64,000 bases of DNA from Desulfobacterales bacterium. GTDB lineage: Bacteria > Desulfobacterota > Desulfobacteria > Desulfobacterales > UBA11574. The stretch is from the NCBI GenBank assembly GCA_022340885.1, contig JAJDND010000066.1:47354-111353 (forward strand). Direction: 5' to 3'. The notes beneath the pieces are model-generated. The model did no database searches, was not told the origin of the DNA, and saw only the letters and a program-made list of their open reading frames with translations. This document shows, in pieces, positions 53,726 through 62,005 of this stretch (positions within the stretch are counted from its first letter, which is position 1; the number at the start of each line of letters is the position of its first letter). A program made the translations under genes and the position numbers.

Positions 53726-54694
53726 TTATATTTTTAATAACGCCTTGACCCTATTTTCAATATCGTCGCGGACACGGCGCATCACATCCATGGATTGTCC
53801 GGCAGGATCGGGAAGATCCCAATCCAATCGCTTGCTCCCCGGAATAAAAGGACATGCTTCGCCGCAACCCATGGTAACGATCTTATCCGGCTTCATCTCC
53901 CATGCCGCCTGATCCAAAAGCCGGGTTTTGCGAAATCCCATATCGATTCCCTTTTCTGCCATGGCTTTGACCATATCCGAATTGATTTGCCCGGCAGGTT
54001 CACTGCCGGCTGAGGCCGCTTCCCATTTTTCTCCGGCAAAATATTGTGCGAACGCTGCGGCCATCTGACTGCGGCAGGCATTTTCCCGGCAGGCGAACAA
54101 TATTTTTTCTCTGCCCAAAAGGGGGGCCAGCAGTTGTTTGGCCGATGCCGTTACATCTTTGTGAACGGCGGGATGTTTTTCCATATCCCCGATATTTTCA
54201 ATATGTCGGTAGGTCAGGCTTCCAATGTATTTCGCGCCGATGGCATCGTAAAAATATTTTGCCGTGAGTTCGACGCCTTCAAAAAGATTTTTACCCTTTG
54301 TCGCCCCTTGGGCCAGGAGAAAACCTCGGCGGTAATGCCTTGCCGGATCGGTCAGCTTCAACTTGTACTTCCTGGACCAAAGCGTCTGGGTGCGATCGAT
54401 AACGGCCTTTAACTGTGCGGGAACGTTATAAAAATATATGGGTGCGGCCAAAACAACGGCATCCGCTTCACGCAGCAGAGGGTATATTTCATGCGTCATG
54501 TCATCGTCTTTGGTGACGCAGAAGCCCTTTTTTTCGCAAAAACCGCATCCGATACACGGCACAATATTTTTTTGGACCACGTCAATAACGCGGGGTGTTC
54601 CGCCCAACCTTTCGACTTCGTCCATAAAGGCGGATAAAAGATAGCTGGTATTGCCTTTCTTACGGGGACTCCCTTGAAATCCAAGAACCATCAT
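53726..54694 (-). CDS. Fusion of NAD(P)H-dependent FMN reductase and arsenate reductase (LMW-PTP type)
   Basis: The protein of 322 residues combines two domains. Residues 1-190 form a flavodoxin-like FMN reductase (LGFQGSPRKKGNTSYLL, CIGCGFCEKKGFC, DAVVLAAPIYFYNVPAQLK). Residues 195-322 form a low-molecular-weight phosphatase-type arsenate reductase with P-loop CRENACRS (C202, R208), downstream cysteines C277 and C281 in MGCGEACPF, and the acid aspartate in DLPDP. This couples a flavin electron donor with arsenate or another thiol-phosphatase substrate on one chain. Whether the substrate is arsenate is not shown; no arsenite pump is adjacent. Confidence 0.88.
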   Translation of the reverse strand: MMVLGFQGSPRKKGNTSYLLSAFMDEVERLGGTPRVIDVVQKNIVPCIGCGFCEKKGFCVTKDDDMTHEIYPLLREADAVVLAAPIYFYNVPAQLKAVIDRTQTLWSRKYKLKLTDPARHYRRGFLLAQGATKGKNLFEGVELTAKYFYDAIGAKYIGSLTYRHIENIGDMEKHPAVHKDVTASAKQLLAPLLGREKILFACRENACRSQMAAAFAQYFAGEKWEAASAGSEPAGQINSDMVKAMAEKGIDMGFRKTRLLDQAAWEMKPDKIVTMGCGEACPFIPGSKRLDWDLPDPAGQSMDVMRRVRDDIENRVKALLKI

Positions 54695-54733
54695 TTGTGA
54701 AACCTTTTGCTGTTTTGAAGGATAGATTCAGAC

Positions 54734-55762
54734 CTAATACGCCTCTTCACCGGCGAGATCCGCTTGGGTCACCTTGCCTTTGAAAAGATGATATGCCCAA
54801 ATTTGATAACCGATCACCACGGGAATAAAAAGTATAACGACAATCAACATAATTTTCAATGTCAAAGGGCTTGAAGAGGCATTGTTTGCCGTAAGACTGT
54901 ACCTGGGGTTCAAACTGGAAGGAAACAGATTCGGGAAAAGCCCGATCACCCCAAAAAATGTGGCACCGACAATGGTCAGCGCCGATGCGAACCAGGCCTT
55001 GAAATATGTTTTTTTCGCCAGGAAATAGCGGATGCTCAAAAGCGCAAGCACCGTGATCAATATGACAATAAAATAGGAGGGATGTTTTAAATAGTTGTCA
55101 TACAAGCCGGTGGCAAACCTGCTGGCGGTTAAAAAAATGACGGCGACACAGACAAGTACGGGCCAGATCTTCTTGGCTGTGGAAACCGCTCTTTCATGCA
55201 GATCCCCATCTGATTTTATGGAAAGCCACAAAGCGCCGTGGGTCACAAACAAAAGAACAAAGAGGACGCCGCCCAAAAGACCGTAGGGATTTAAAAGTGT
55301 AAAAAGCGTTCCCTGGTAGATGCCGTTATGATCGATGGGAATCCCCTTAAAGATATTGGCAAAGGCAACGCCAAAAAGCAGAGCAGGTGCAAAGCTTCCG
55401 ATAAAGATGCAGATGTCCCAGACTTTTCTCCAGCGGCGGCTTTCCACCTTCCCGCGAAACTCAAAGGAAACGCCTCGAAGTATCAGCGCAAATAAAATCA
55501 GCATCAACGCTGAATAAAGGGACGAAAACATCACGGAATATACCAAAGGAAAAGCTGCGAAAGTCACCCCTCCGGCGGTAATCAGCCAGACTTCGTTTCC
55601 ATCCCACAACGGCCCCAGGGCATTGATCATCATCCGTTTGTCCTGATCGGTTTTGCCCAAAAACGGATAAAGCGTTCCGATCCCCAAATCGAATCCATCC
55701 GTCATGAAAAATACCGCCCATAAAAGGCCCCACAAGAAAAACCATATTGTTTGTAAAACCAT
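54734..55762 (-). CDS. cydB: Cytochrome bd oxidase subunit II
   Basis: The 342-residue membrane protein has about nine helices and the family start LWAVFFMTDGFDLGIGTL, followed by GPLWDGNEVWLITAGGVTFA. It pairs with CydA, located 51 bp upstream, to form cytochrome bd, which reduces oxygen to water with very high affinity. In an anaerobe this serves as oxygen scavenging at the membrane. Confidence 0.95.
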   Translation of the reverse strand: MVLQTIWFFLWGLLWAVFFMTDGFDLGIGTLYPFLGKTDQDKRMMINALGPLWDGNEVWLITAGGVTFAAFPLVYSVMFSSLYSALMLILFALILRGVSFEFRGKVESRRWRKVWDICIFIGSFAPALLFGVAFANIFKGIPIDHNGIYQGTLFTLLNPYGLLGGVLFVLLFVTHGALWLSIKSDGDLHERAVSTAKKIWPVLVCVAVIFLTASRFATGLYDNYLKHPSYFIVILITVLALLSIRYFLAKKTYFKAWFASALTIVGATFFGVIGLFPNLFPSSLNPRYSLTANNASSSPLTLKIMLIVVILFIPVVIGYQIWAYHLFKGKVTQADLAGEEAY

Positions 55763-55813
55763 TTCCCCCTCCGGAATTATTAATTGGACAGGTTTTTTTT
55801 TAGATTGCGGATC

Positions 55814-57121
55814 TCAAGCCGCAATCCCGGGGCCTTTCAAGGCGTTTTTGGCAATCAAATAAAACCCCGTGACCCCCAACAAACCGTACAGCACGATAAA
55901 CCCGATCAGCGTCGTCAGCACCTGGGATACGGCAATGGGAGAAACCGCATCGGATGTCTTCATCAGACCGTACACGATCCATGGCTGCCGGCCCACTTCG
56001 GCCACCATCCAACCCAATTCGCAAGCCACATACGGCAACGGAATCGACCACAACATGAGCTTTAAGTATTTCGGGCTTTCCGACAGACGCTTGCGTTTTA
56101 TCCAGCCAAGAACGGTTGCCAGTATAAAGTAAAAACCAAGGCCGACCATCCCTTTAAAGGCAAAAGAGGTCATTAAGACCGGCGGCCGTTCATCCCTGGG
56201 AAAGCTTTTTAAACCTCTGATCTCTGAGTTGATATCATGCCGGGCCATCAAACTGAGCATGCCGGGAATCGCACCGATTTGGATCTTATTTTTTTCATGT
56301 TTTTCATCCGGCAGTGAAAAAAGATAGATCGGCGCACGGGTTTGGGTATCCCACAAGGATTCCATGGCCGCCAGCTTGCTGGGCTGCTTTTCGGCGACGG
56401 CGACGGCGTTCCGGTCACCCATTATCACCACGATGAGCGTAAAGATGATTCCGAATCCCAGCGCAATTCTAAATGAACGCGTGAAAAAATCGATATGTTG
56501 TTTTTTCAATAAATGATAGGCGCTGACCCCCATAACAAAAAAGGCGCTCAGTACATATGCGGAACTGACGGTATGGATAAATTCGACGACCGCGTATTTC
56601 TGGAACACAACGGCTGCAAAGTCCACCAGTTCCGCCCTTCCGTTTCTTATGGCAAACCCAACCGGATGTTGCATCCACGCATTGGCAATGAGAATCCAAA
56701 CCGCGGAAAGGGTGGACGCGAACGCCACCAGCCACATGACCGTAGCATGGGCTTTTTTGGAAAGTTTTTTCCATCCGAAAATCCAAACGCCAATCAGCGT
56801 CGATTCCAGAAAAAAAGCTGCGGTGGCTTCGATGGCCAAAATAGAACCGAAGATGTCACCCACATACGCCGAATATCGGGACCAATTGGTTCCGAATTGG
56901 AACTCGAGGGTGATTCCCGTAACGACCCCCAGCGCAAAATTAATGAGGAACAGCTTCCCCCAGAATTTTGTCATGCGAAGATATGTTTCATCTCCGGTTT
57001 TAACGTATCTGGTTTCCATGTAGGCGACCAAAACGGACAAACCAAGGGTAAAGGGAACAAACAAAAAATGAAACATGGTGGCGGTCGCAAACTGAAGTCG
57101 CGAAAGTAATACCACATCCAT
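55814..57121 (-). CDS. cydA: Cytochrome bd oxidase subunit I
   Basis: The 435-residue membrane protein carries the heme ligands and quinol site. It begins LLSRLQFATATMFHFLFVPF with the axial histidine, then shows NFALGVVTGITLEFQFGTNW, the second ligand region VVEFIHTVSSAYVL, and GRQPWIVYGLMKTSDAVS near the C-terminus. The quinol loop is of the short type. It is the first gene of cydAB. The remaining genes of this block are also for oxygen and iron handling. Confidence 0.95.
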   Translation of the reverse strand: MDVVLLSRLQFATATMFHFLFVPFTLGLSVLVAYMETRYVKTGDETYLRMTKFWGKLFLINFALGVVTGITLEFQFGTNWSRYSAYVGDIFGSILAIEATAAFFLESTLIGVWIFGWKKLSKKAHATVMWLVAFASTLSAVWILIANAWMQHPVGFAIRNGRAELVDFAAVVFQKYAVVEFIHTVSSAYVLSAFFVMGVSAYHLLKKQHIDFFTRSFRIALGFGIIFTLIVVIMGDRNAVAVAEKQPSKLAAMESLWDTQTRAPIYLFSLPDEKHEKNKIQIGAIPGMLSLMARHDINSEIRGLKSFPRDERPPVLMTSFAFKGMVGLGFYFILATVLGWIKRKRLSESPKYLKLMLWSIPLPYVACELGWMVAEVGRQPWIVYGLMKTSDAVSPIAVSQVLTTLIGFIVLYGLLGVTGFYLIAKNALKGPGIAA

Positions 57122-57163
57122 TCGTGTCTCCTTTTCTACAACGAAATGTATCTATTTCTTTTG

Positions 57164-57367
57164 TCAACGCGGAGAAGGAGTAGTAGCCGCGCCATCAAGC
57201 TTACATTGTGTAAAGTCGATCGGCTCGTTGCAGCCGCTGCACACATGGGCCTTATCAAACTCGTCCGAGAAGATTTCCACTTCCTGGCCACAATTCGGAC
57301 ACTTGCAATTAAATGATTTCAGGCTTTTAAAATTTTGAAACCCGGGGCAGTGTTGCGGTGTAGACAT
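57164..57367 (-). CDS. Small zinc-ribbon protein
   Basis: The 67-residue protein starts at 57367, where AAAGGAGG precedes the ATG, instead of the longer frame upstream. It has a rubredoxin-like double CXXC: CKCPNCGQEVEIFSDE and HVCSGCNEPIDFTQC. It may bind zinc or iron. It lies between cydA and a flavodoxin gene and probably belongs to the same transcription unit. Function unknown. Confidence 0.75.
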   Translation of the reverse strand: MSTPQHCPGFQNFKSLKSFNCKCPNCGQEVEIFSDEFDKAHVCSGCNEPIDFTQCKLDGAATTPSPR

Positions 57368-57420
57368 ATTATTCCTCCTTTCATTATTGAATCGTTGATC
57401 TTCATACAAGAATCCGGCAG

Positions 57421-57852
57421 CTATAGCTTCCCGGCGACTTCCCGGCCGTAACCCTGAGCCATCTGGACTCCCCCGCCCAGCGAACTGGCCTTGAGCAACA
57501 AAGGGCCGCTGACCATGTTCATATTGAAAATATTCAACATGGTATTATAGATACGGTCCGGCGCTTCTCCGCTCCATCCAAATGCACCGAAAGCGCCGCC
57601 TATCTTTCCTTCAAGACCGGCCTTTTCCGCAAGGAAAAGCATGGTTTTCATACTCTGGAGCATATCGCCGTGATAGGTGGCCGATCCAAAAACAAGAGCA
57701 TCGTAGCCTTGAAGGTCGTCTTCTTTTTTTATGGCATCGACCTTCACCACATTTGCTTCATGACCCGAAAAACGAATGCCTTCGGCAATGAGTTCGCCGA
57801 TTCGGCATGTCTCGCCGGTTCGCGTCGCGCATACAACCAGTACCTTTGCCAT
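57421..57852 (-). CDS. Flavodoxin-domain protein
   Basis: The protein of 143 residues has the flavodoxin fold: FMN phosphate loop ATRTGETCRIGELIAEGIRF, then YDALVFGSATYHGDMLQ and FGAFGWSGEAPDRIYN. The last string is very like the flavodoxin domain of flavodiiron proteins. It is likely a soluble FMN electron carrier for one of the redox enzymes in this block. An LH145 element lies upstream of its start. Confidence 0.88.
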   Translation of the reverse strand: MAKVLVVCATRTGETCRIGELIAEGIRFSGHEANVVKVDAIKKEDDLQGYDALVFGSATYHGDMLQSMKTMLFLAEKAGLEGKIGGAFGAFGWSGEAPDRIYNTMLNIFNMNMVSGPLLLKASSLGGGVQMAQGYGREVAGKL

Positions 57853-57910
57853 TTTAGATTCTCCTTGAATATCAGTGAGTTTTACTATCTGAATGTTGTA
57901 GGTTCAGGCA

Positions 57911-58079
57911 TGAGAAGCTTCTCAAAAAATTCTTTTCGCCGATATCGGCGCTGAGGCCTCGTATCAAGTCCTCGACATACTTGAGTATGCGTGTCGTAGA
58001 TCCCGTCAATGACGGAGCGGGTTGATTCTCGGGCTCGCCTTAATCTCGACCGAAAATCCTAATTTTGAGATCGCTTCTA
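57911..58079 (-). repeat. LH145 element, longer variant next to zinc-ribbon gene
   Basis: The 169-bp element, read on the minus strand, begins TAGAAGCGATCTCAAAATTA and ends AATTTTTTGAGAAGCTTCTC, with inverted arms. Inside, GGATTTTCGGTCGAGATTAA and CGATATCGGCGAAAAGAA pair. It matches the copy at 30323-30468 throughout but carries about 25 extra bp (TCCGTCATTGACGGGATCTA) before the central hairpin. Its first triplet is the stop codon of the 50-residue protein at 58077. Confidence 0.85.
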
Positions 58080-58229
58080 GATTCGTTTGTCTTTCCCTTC
58101 AAACTCACAATCCGGCGTATAGCAGGTATTGTCCAAAAATTCGCATTTTTCTTTACAGGAAGGGCACTGATCCGGCGGGACATCCGTTTCAAGGGCGTAC
58201 CCGCAGTTTGAACATTTCCAACTTGGCAT
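58077..58229 (-). CDS. Small rubredoxin-like zinc ribbon, 50 residues
   Basis: The protein reads MPSWKCSNCGYALETDVPPD, then QCPSCKEKCEFLDNTC, ending FEGKDKRI. The cysteine pattern resembles the rubredoxin-type tail of rubrerythrins and is common as a stand-alone protein in anaerobic Deltaproteobacteria. AAAGGAGG precedes the ATG. Its stop codon TAG is the first triplet of the LH145 element. It follows the ferritin gene in the same direction. Confidence 0.8.
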   Translation of the reverse strand: MPSWKCSNCGYALETDVPPDQCPSCKEKCEFLDNTCYTPDCEFEGKDKRI

Positions 58230-58276
58230 AAGATCACCTCCTTTAAAAATAATTGGCTTAAAAACATCTGCTTGTA

Positions 58277-58798
58277 TTATGCTGATTCGACGGACCCACT
58301 TGGAGCCTGTCGTAACGCCATTTCTCGATCCATCATAAAGAGGCCTTGCCTGGCATCCCCCAAAAGCTTGAGTTGCTCCAGTACGCTCCCGACACTTTCT
58401 TCTTCTTCCACCTGTTCGGTCACGAACCATTGAAGAAATATCTGGGTGGCATGGTCATGCTCTTCCATGGCAATTTCAACCAGTTCATTGATAAAACCGG
58501 TCACTTTCTGCTCGTGTTGAAGCGTCGCCTCAAACACGGCCAGCGGAGAATCCCAATCGGTGGGAGGCGTATCAATGGCGGAGAGAAGAACTCTTCCGCC
58601 GCGTTGATGGACAAAATCATAAAACTTCATGGCGTGCATCAGTTCTTCCTGCGCTTGGGCGTACATCCAGCTGGCAAATCCGTCGAGGTTGGCGGATTTG
58701 AAATAGGCATTCATCGACAGATACAGGTAAGACGAATAAATTTCAGCATTTAACTGTCCGTTAAGCGCTTTTTGCATTCTATCGGATAGCATTGGCAT
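58277..58798 (-). CDS. ftnA: Bacterial non-heme ferritin
   Basis: The protein is about 173 residues and four-helical, with ferroxidase-site residues in LNAEIYSSYLYLSMNAYF, EELMHAMKFYDFVHQRGGRV and EEHDHATQIFLQWFVTEQVEE. It oxidises and stores iron in 24-subunit shells, lowering Fenton chemistry. The desulfoferrodoxin gene ends in TAATG, overlapping this start at 58798, so the two are translationally coupled. A start 6 nt further (58792) is also possible. Confidence 0.93.
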   Translation of the reverse strand: MPMLSDRMQKALNGQLNAEIYSSYLYLSMNAYFKSANLDGFASWMYAQAQEELMHAMKFYDFVHQRGGRVLLSAIDTPPTDWDSPLAVFEATLQHEQKVTGFINELVEIAMEEHDHATQIFLQWFVTEQVEEEESVGSVLEQLKLLGDARQGLFMMDREMALRQAPSGSVESA

Positions 58799-59172
58799 TA
58801 TCCTTTCCATAATCCATGAATGTTACAATATTCCCTGGCGGTAACGTGTCCGGCTTGACCGCTGAAAATTGCCTCGGGTGTTTCACCGGGCTTGAGAAAC
58901 TGCCGGTATGCCTTGCCTTCGGCGATGATTTCAACCCACTCGATATAATGCTTTTCTTCCATTGGATGCGGAACATCTCCGACCTTTACTTTTATGCCGC
59001 CCGAGACGCTTTCAACCACCGGTACATGTTTCTCCTTGGCCGCATCAACCGTATTCTCCTTCAGCAGGACCATCGGCTGCCCGCAGCATACCAGTTCTCC
59101 GTCGCCGCCATGCAGCACTTCTACGATATTTCCACAAATTTCACATTTATACACCTCAAGTTTTTCCGCCAT
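58798..59172 (-). CDS. dfx: Desulfoferrodoxin (superoxide reductase)
   Basis: The 124-residue protein starts at 59172, with AAAGGAGG before the ATG, instead of an upstream frame. The N-terminal desulforedoxin domain has center I cysteines in [16 protein letters not shown] and [10 protein letters not shown]. The SOR domain has center II ligands in [23 protein letters not shown] and the final CNIHGLW. It reduces superoxide to hydrogen peroxide without releasing oxygen, using rubredoxin as electron donor. It is followed directly by ferritin. Confidence 0.96.
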   Translation of the reverse strand: MAEKLEVYKCEICGNIVEVLHGGDGELVCCGQPMVLLKENTVDAAKEKHVPVVESVSGGIKVKVGDVPHPMEEKHYIEWVEIIAEGKAYRQFLKPGETPEAIFSGQAGHVTAREYCNIHGLWKG

Positions 59173-59186
59173 TTCAATTTCCTCCT

Positions 59187-59408
59187 TTAATAATTTCCAT
59201 CGGATTCTTCTTTCCACCACCCTTTTTCAATGTGTTTCAGTTTTTCCTGCTCCGCTAATTTTTTCACTTTATAGGCCGAATCACGCAGCACACCATAAAG
59301 AATACCGCAGCCGTTATCTTCCCGATCAATATCGCCCTTATCCGCGACTCTGATCATTTCATTGACGAGATTTAATGTTTCTCTAATATGATGGTTGCAG
59401 GGTCTCAC
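59187..59408 (-). CDS. Hypothetical protein of the desulfoferrodoxin operon
   Basis: The 73-residue protein has a conserved-looking N-terminus [20 protein letters not shown] and central [20 protein letters not shown], ending [10 protein letters not shown]. It is helical with a few cysteines and histidines. The gene ends 14 bp before dfx. I believe similar short proteins occur beside redox genes in sulfate reducers, but I cannot name a family. No function is known to me. Confidence 0.65.
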   Translation of the reverse strand: MRPCNHHIRETLNLVNEMIRVADKGDIDREDNGCGILYGVLRDSAYKVKKLAEQEKLKHIEKGWWKEESDGNY

Positions 59409-59519
59409 GTGTCAGCCCCTCCATAACTTGGATCCGTTTAAAATACATACGTCCTGTCAAAACACTTGAAGCTGTCTCATATAGGCGATTGATACACATT
59501 TGTATTATGAAACAAGAAA

Positions 59520-60000
59520 CTAATGTGGATCCTTTATGCCCTTCAGTTCATTGGCGAGAATTTTTATATGACCCATCTCTTCTTTGATAATTTTGTCCAG
59601 TTTATCTTTGCCAAACTTTTCCGGAACCATTTCCTTCATGCCCAGGTAAAAGACAATGGAATCTTTTTCAGCCAGTATAGCGGCTTTGAGCACGCTTTTC
59701 TATAGATGAAAAATCGATTTCCTTTTCAAAAAAAACCTTGGTATCCGCCAAGGCCCGGAGATAAAGAACGGATTCATTTTGGGGATCAAACACCGTCGAT
59801 GATTTCTCATTTCCGGAGAGTTCCGAGCGCAATTTTATAAATATTTTTTCATGTTCGATTTCCATATCCGAAAGCATTTGAAGGAGCTTCTTATATTCAG
59901 GGTTGCCGGTGTGTTGGGCAGCTTCCTGGTAAAATTTTGCGCCGTTTCTTTCGAGCTGTTTAGCCATTTCAAACACGTCGTCTGCTGTAAAATCATACAT
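59520..60000 (-). pseudogene. Ferritin-like/rubrerythrin-family protein with a frameshift
   Basis: The first 110 codons (60000-59668) encode the first half of a ferritin-like diiron domain: FEMAKQLERNGAKFYQEAAQ and LSDMEIEHEKIFIKL. Then the frame reads into EKRAQSRYTG and stops. In another frame the continuation is intact: SVLKAAILAEKDSIVFYLGM, then EEMGHIKILANELKG and a stop at 59520. One missing A in GAAAAGCG (about 59696) explains the break. It is either a true loss or a sequencing error in an A-run. The reconstructed protein of about 160 residues would have both EXXH-type sites. Confidence 0.8.
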
Positions 60001-60205
60001 CGTCTTTTATCCCGCATTCCTTGTCCCACTCAGGACAGGCGGTTTTCATAGCGGTTTCGTATTTGATCATGCATTCACTGCATTCAACTTCAACATTCGG
60101 AACATCCCCATATCTTTCTTTAATTTCTTGGGCGGACAGATGTGAGACAGCGCTGCACCCGCATTGGGGACAGGATGTTGTCAATTTATACCTTTTCGAC
60201 GACAT
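59993..60205 (-). CDS. Small zinc-ribbon protein, 70 residues
   Basis: The protein has CPQCGCSAVSHLSAQEIKER and VECSECMIKYETAM, two CXXC pairs that could bind zinc, and a late pair of cysteines in ACPEWDKECG. It overlaps the following ferritin-like gene by 8 bp and is the first gene of this part of the block. AGGAGG precedes the ATG. Function unknown; a small redox or metal carrier is possible. Confidence 0.7.
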   Translation of the reverse strand: MSSKRYKLTTSCPQCGCSAVSHLSAQEIKERYGDVPNVEVECSECMIKYETAMKTACPEWDKECGIKDDV

Positions 60206-60561
60206 GTAGCACCTCCTGTGAATAAATTTATTAAATGTTTATATTTCTATAGGTTATAAGAACAATCCAATGCTTGGCAGGTCATATAATTTTGCAATCG
60301 AACCGCAACAGCATGAAAAAACCATATCTTCAGTTTCATATTTCTCAAAATAAAATGCAATGCTCATGCCAAATATTTCACAAGTTTTTATTTCCCTGGA
60401 TGGCACAGTTATTGTATTATAATAGGAATTATTTGCACAAGTTTTGCATCCGCAATTTTACCATTGCCGTTAGAGCGGGCCGGGCCGAAAAAATTTTGGG
60501 CCAGGGCTTAAACAGCAGCCTTTTTTAACCCAAAACACCATTTAAAGAAGACGAGAGGCTT
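60206..60561. other. Divergent promoter region between the redox block and fumC
   Basis: This 356-bp AT-rich spacer precedes both the redox block (minus) and fumC (plus). I see no gene. Around 60407-60432 TTATTGTATTATAATAGG contains a TATAAT-like box that could serve fumC, but no convincing -35 box could be fixed. Confidence 0.35.
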
Positions 60562-61950
60562 ATGAAATACAGAGAAGAAAAAGATTCGCTGGGAACATTG
60601 GCGGTTCCGGAAGAAGCTTATTTTGGCGCGAGCACCCAACGGGCGGTCAACAATTTCCCGGTCAGCGATCTCAGATTCCCCTTAACCTTTATTCATTCTC
60701 TGGCGCTGATAAAACAATGCGCAGCCGAGGTGAACCGGGAGCTGGGGTTGCTTGAAGAGAAATTGTCGGAATCCATCGCTGTCTCCGCCAGGGAAGTCGT
60801 GGAAGGAAAATTCGACGACCAGTTTGTGGTGGATGTTTTTCAAACAGGCTCCGGCACGTCAACGAATATGAACATGAACGAAGTCATTGCATCGCGAGCC
60901 AATGAAATCATTACAGGAAAAAAAGGCGGAAAAATTCCGGTTCATCCCAATGATCATGTCAACCTCTGCCAATCGAGCAACGACGTCATCCCTTCGGCCA
61001 TTCATATCTGTGCTTTATCCCTTATCGAAAACCGTTTGGTTCCTGCATTGGCCGATCTCGAAAAAAGCCTTTCAGTCAAAGCCATCGAATTTAAAGATGT
61101 TAAAAAAATGGGCAGAACTCATCTGCAGGATGCTGTTCCCATATTTTTGGGGCAGGCTTTCTCAGGGTATGCCAGGCAAATGGCCCTTGGCATACAGCGC
61201 ATCGAAGCCGTTGAGGGCCGTCTGTCCGAGCTTGCGCTGGGCGGCACGGCCGTTGGAACCGGCTTGAACGCCCATCCTGATTTTTCAAAAAACGTTATCG
61301 CGAGGATATCAAAATATTCAAATCTTAATTTTAAAGAAGCCCAAAACCATTTTGAAGCCCAGGGCGCCCAGGACGCGGCCGTTGAAACCAGCGGCGCTTT
61401 AAAAACCATCGCCGCCGGTTTAGTGAAAATTTGCAACGATATCCGGTGGCTTTCTTCCGGGCCCCGGTGCGGGTTGGGTGAAATAACGATTCCTTCGCTT
61501 CAGCCCGGATCTTCCATTATGCCCGGGAAAATCAATCCGGTTATCCCTGAAGCCGTCATCCAGGTGTGCGCCCAGGTCATGGGAAACGATACAGCCATTA
61601 CCATCAGTGGACAGGGGGGTAATTTTGAATTGATTGTGATGCTGCCGGTGATCGCTTACAACCTATTGCAATCCATAGAGCTTCTTTCTTCCGGAATTCG
61701 GATTCTATCGGATAAATGCGTCAAAGGTATTCGGGCAAACCGGCAAACATGTGCCGCCAGCGTTGAAAAAAGCCTGGCAATGGCAACCTATCTGGTGCCG
61801 AGTATCGGATACGACAAGGCCGCCGGGATCGCAAAGAAGGCATATGAAACCGGCAAGACCATTGTGCAAATCGTACGAGAGGAAAAGATTTTAACCGAGA
61901 AAGAAGTGGAACGCATCTTTTTTTCATCGAACAAAAAAGATTATCCATGA
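60562..61950 (+). CDS. fumC: Class II fumarate hydratase
   Basis: The 462-residue enzyme converts fumarate and malate in the TCA pathway. It has YFGASTQRAVNNFPVS, GTSTNMNMNEVIASRA, HVNLCQSSNDVIPSAIH, GRTHLQDAVPI and the signature GSSIMPGKINPVIPEA. Fumarase is favoured over aspartase by overall similarity. The iron-free class II form suits a cell exposed to oxygen bursts. Its last codons (KKDYP and the stop) lie in a fragment of the LH200 right end, so the C-terminus may have been altered by that insertion. Confidence 0.92.
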   Translation: MKYREEKDSLGTLAVPEEAYFGASTQRAVNNFPVSDLRFPLTFIHSLALIKQCAAEVNRELGLLEEKLSESIAVSAREVVEGKFDDQFVVDVFQTGSGTSTNMNMNEVIASRANEIITGKKGGKIPVHPNDHVNLCQSSNDVIPSAIHICALSLIENRLVPALADLEKSLSVKAIEFKDVKKMGRTHLQDAVPIFLGQAFSGYARQMALGIQRIEAVEGRLSELALGGTAVGTGLNAHPDFSKNVIARISKYSNLNFKEAQNHFEAQGAQDAAVETSGALKTIAAGLVKICNDIRWLSSGPRCGLGEITIPSLQPGSSIMPGKINPVIPEAVIQVCAQVMGNDTAITISGQGGNFELIVMLPVIAYNLLQSIELLSSGIRILSDKCVKGIRANRQTCAASVEKSLAMATYLVPSIGYDKAAGIAKKAYETGKTIVQIVREEKILTEKEVERIFFSSNKKDYP

Positions 61951-61985
61951 AGCGCCTGTTCGGAGAACACCCAGACGCCTCATTA
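61931..61985 (+). repeat. LH200 right-end fragment with KHPD-type tail
   Basis: AAAAAAGATTATCCATGAAG and CGCCTGTTCGGAGAACACCC match the right terminal repeat and tail of the full LH200 copies. It includes the stop codon of fumC (TGA at 61948-61950) and a 16-codon mini-ORF MKRLFGEHPDASLNYV just before the MetE-like gene. Confidence 0.7.
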
Positions 61986-62005
61986 AATTATGTATAGATA
62001 ATGTG

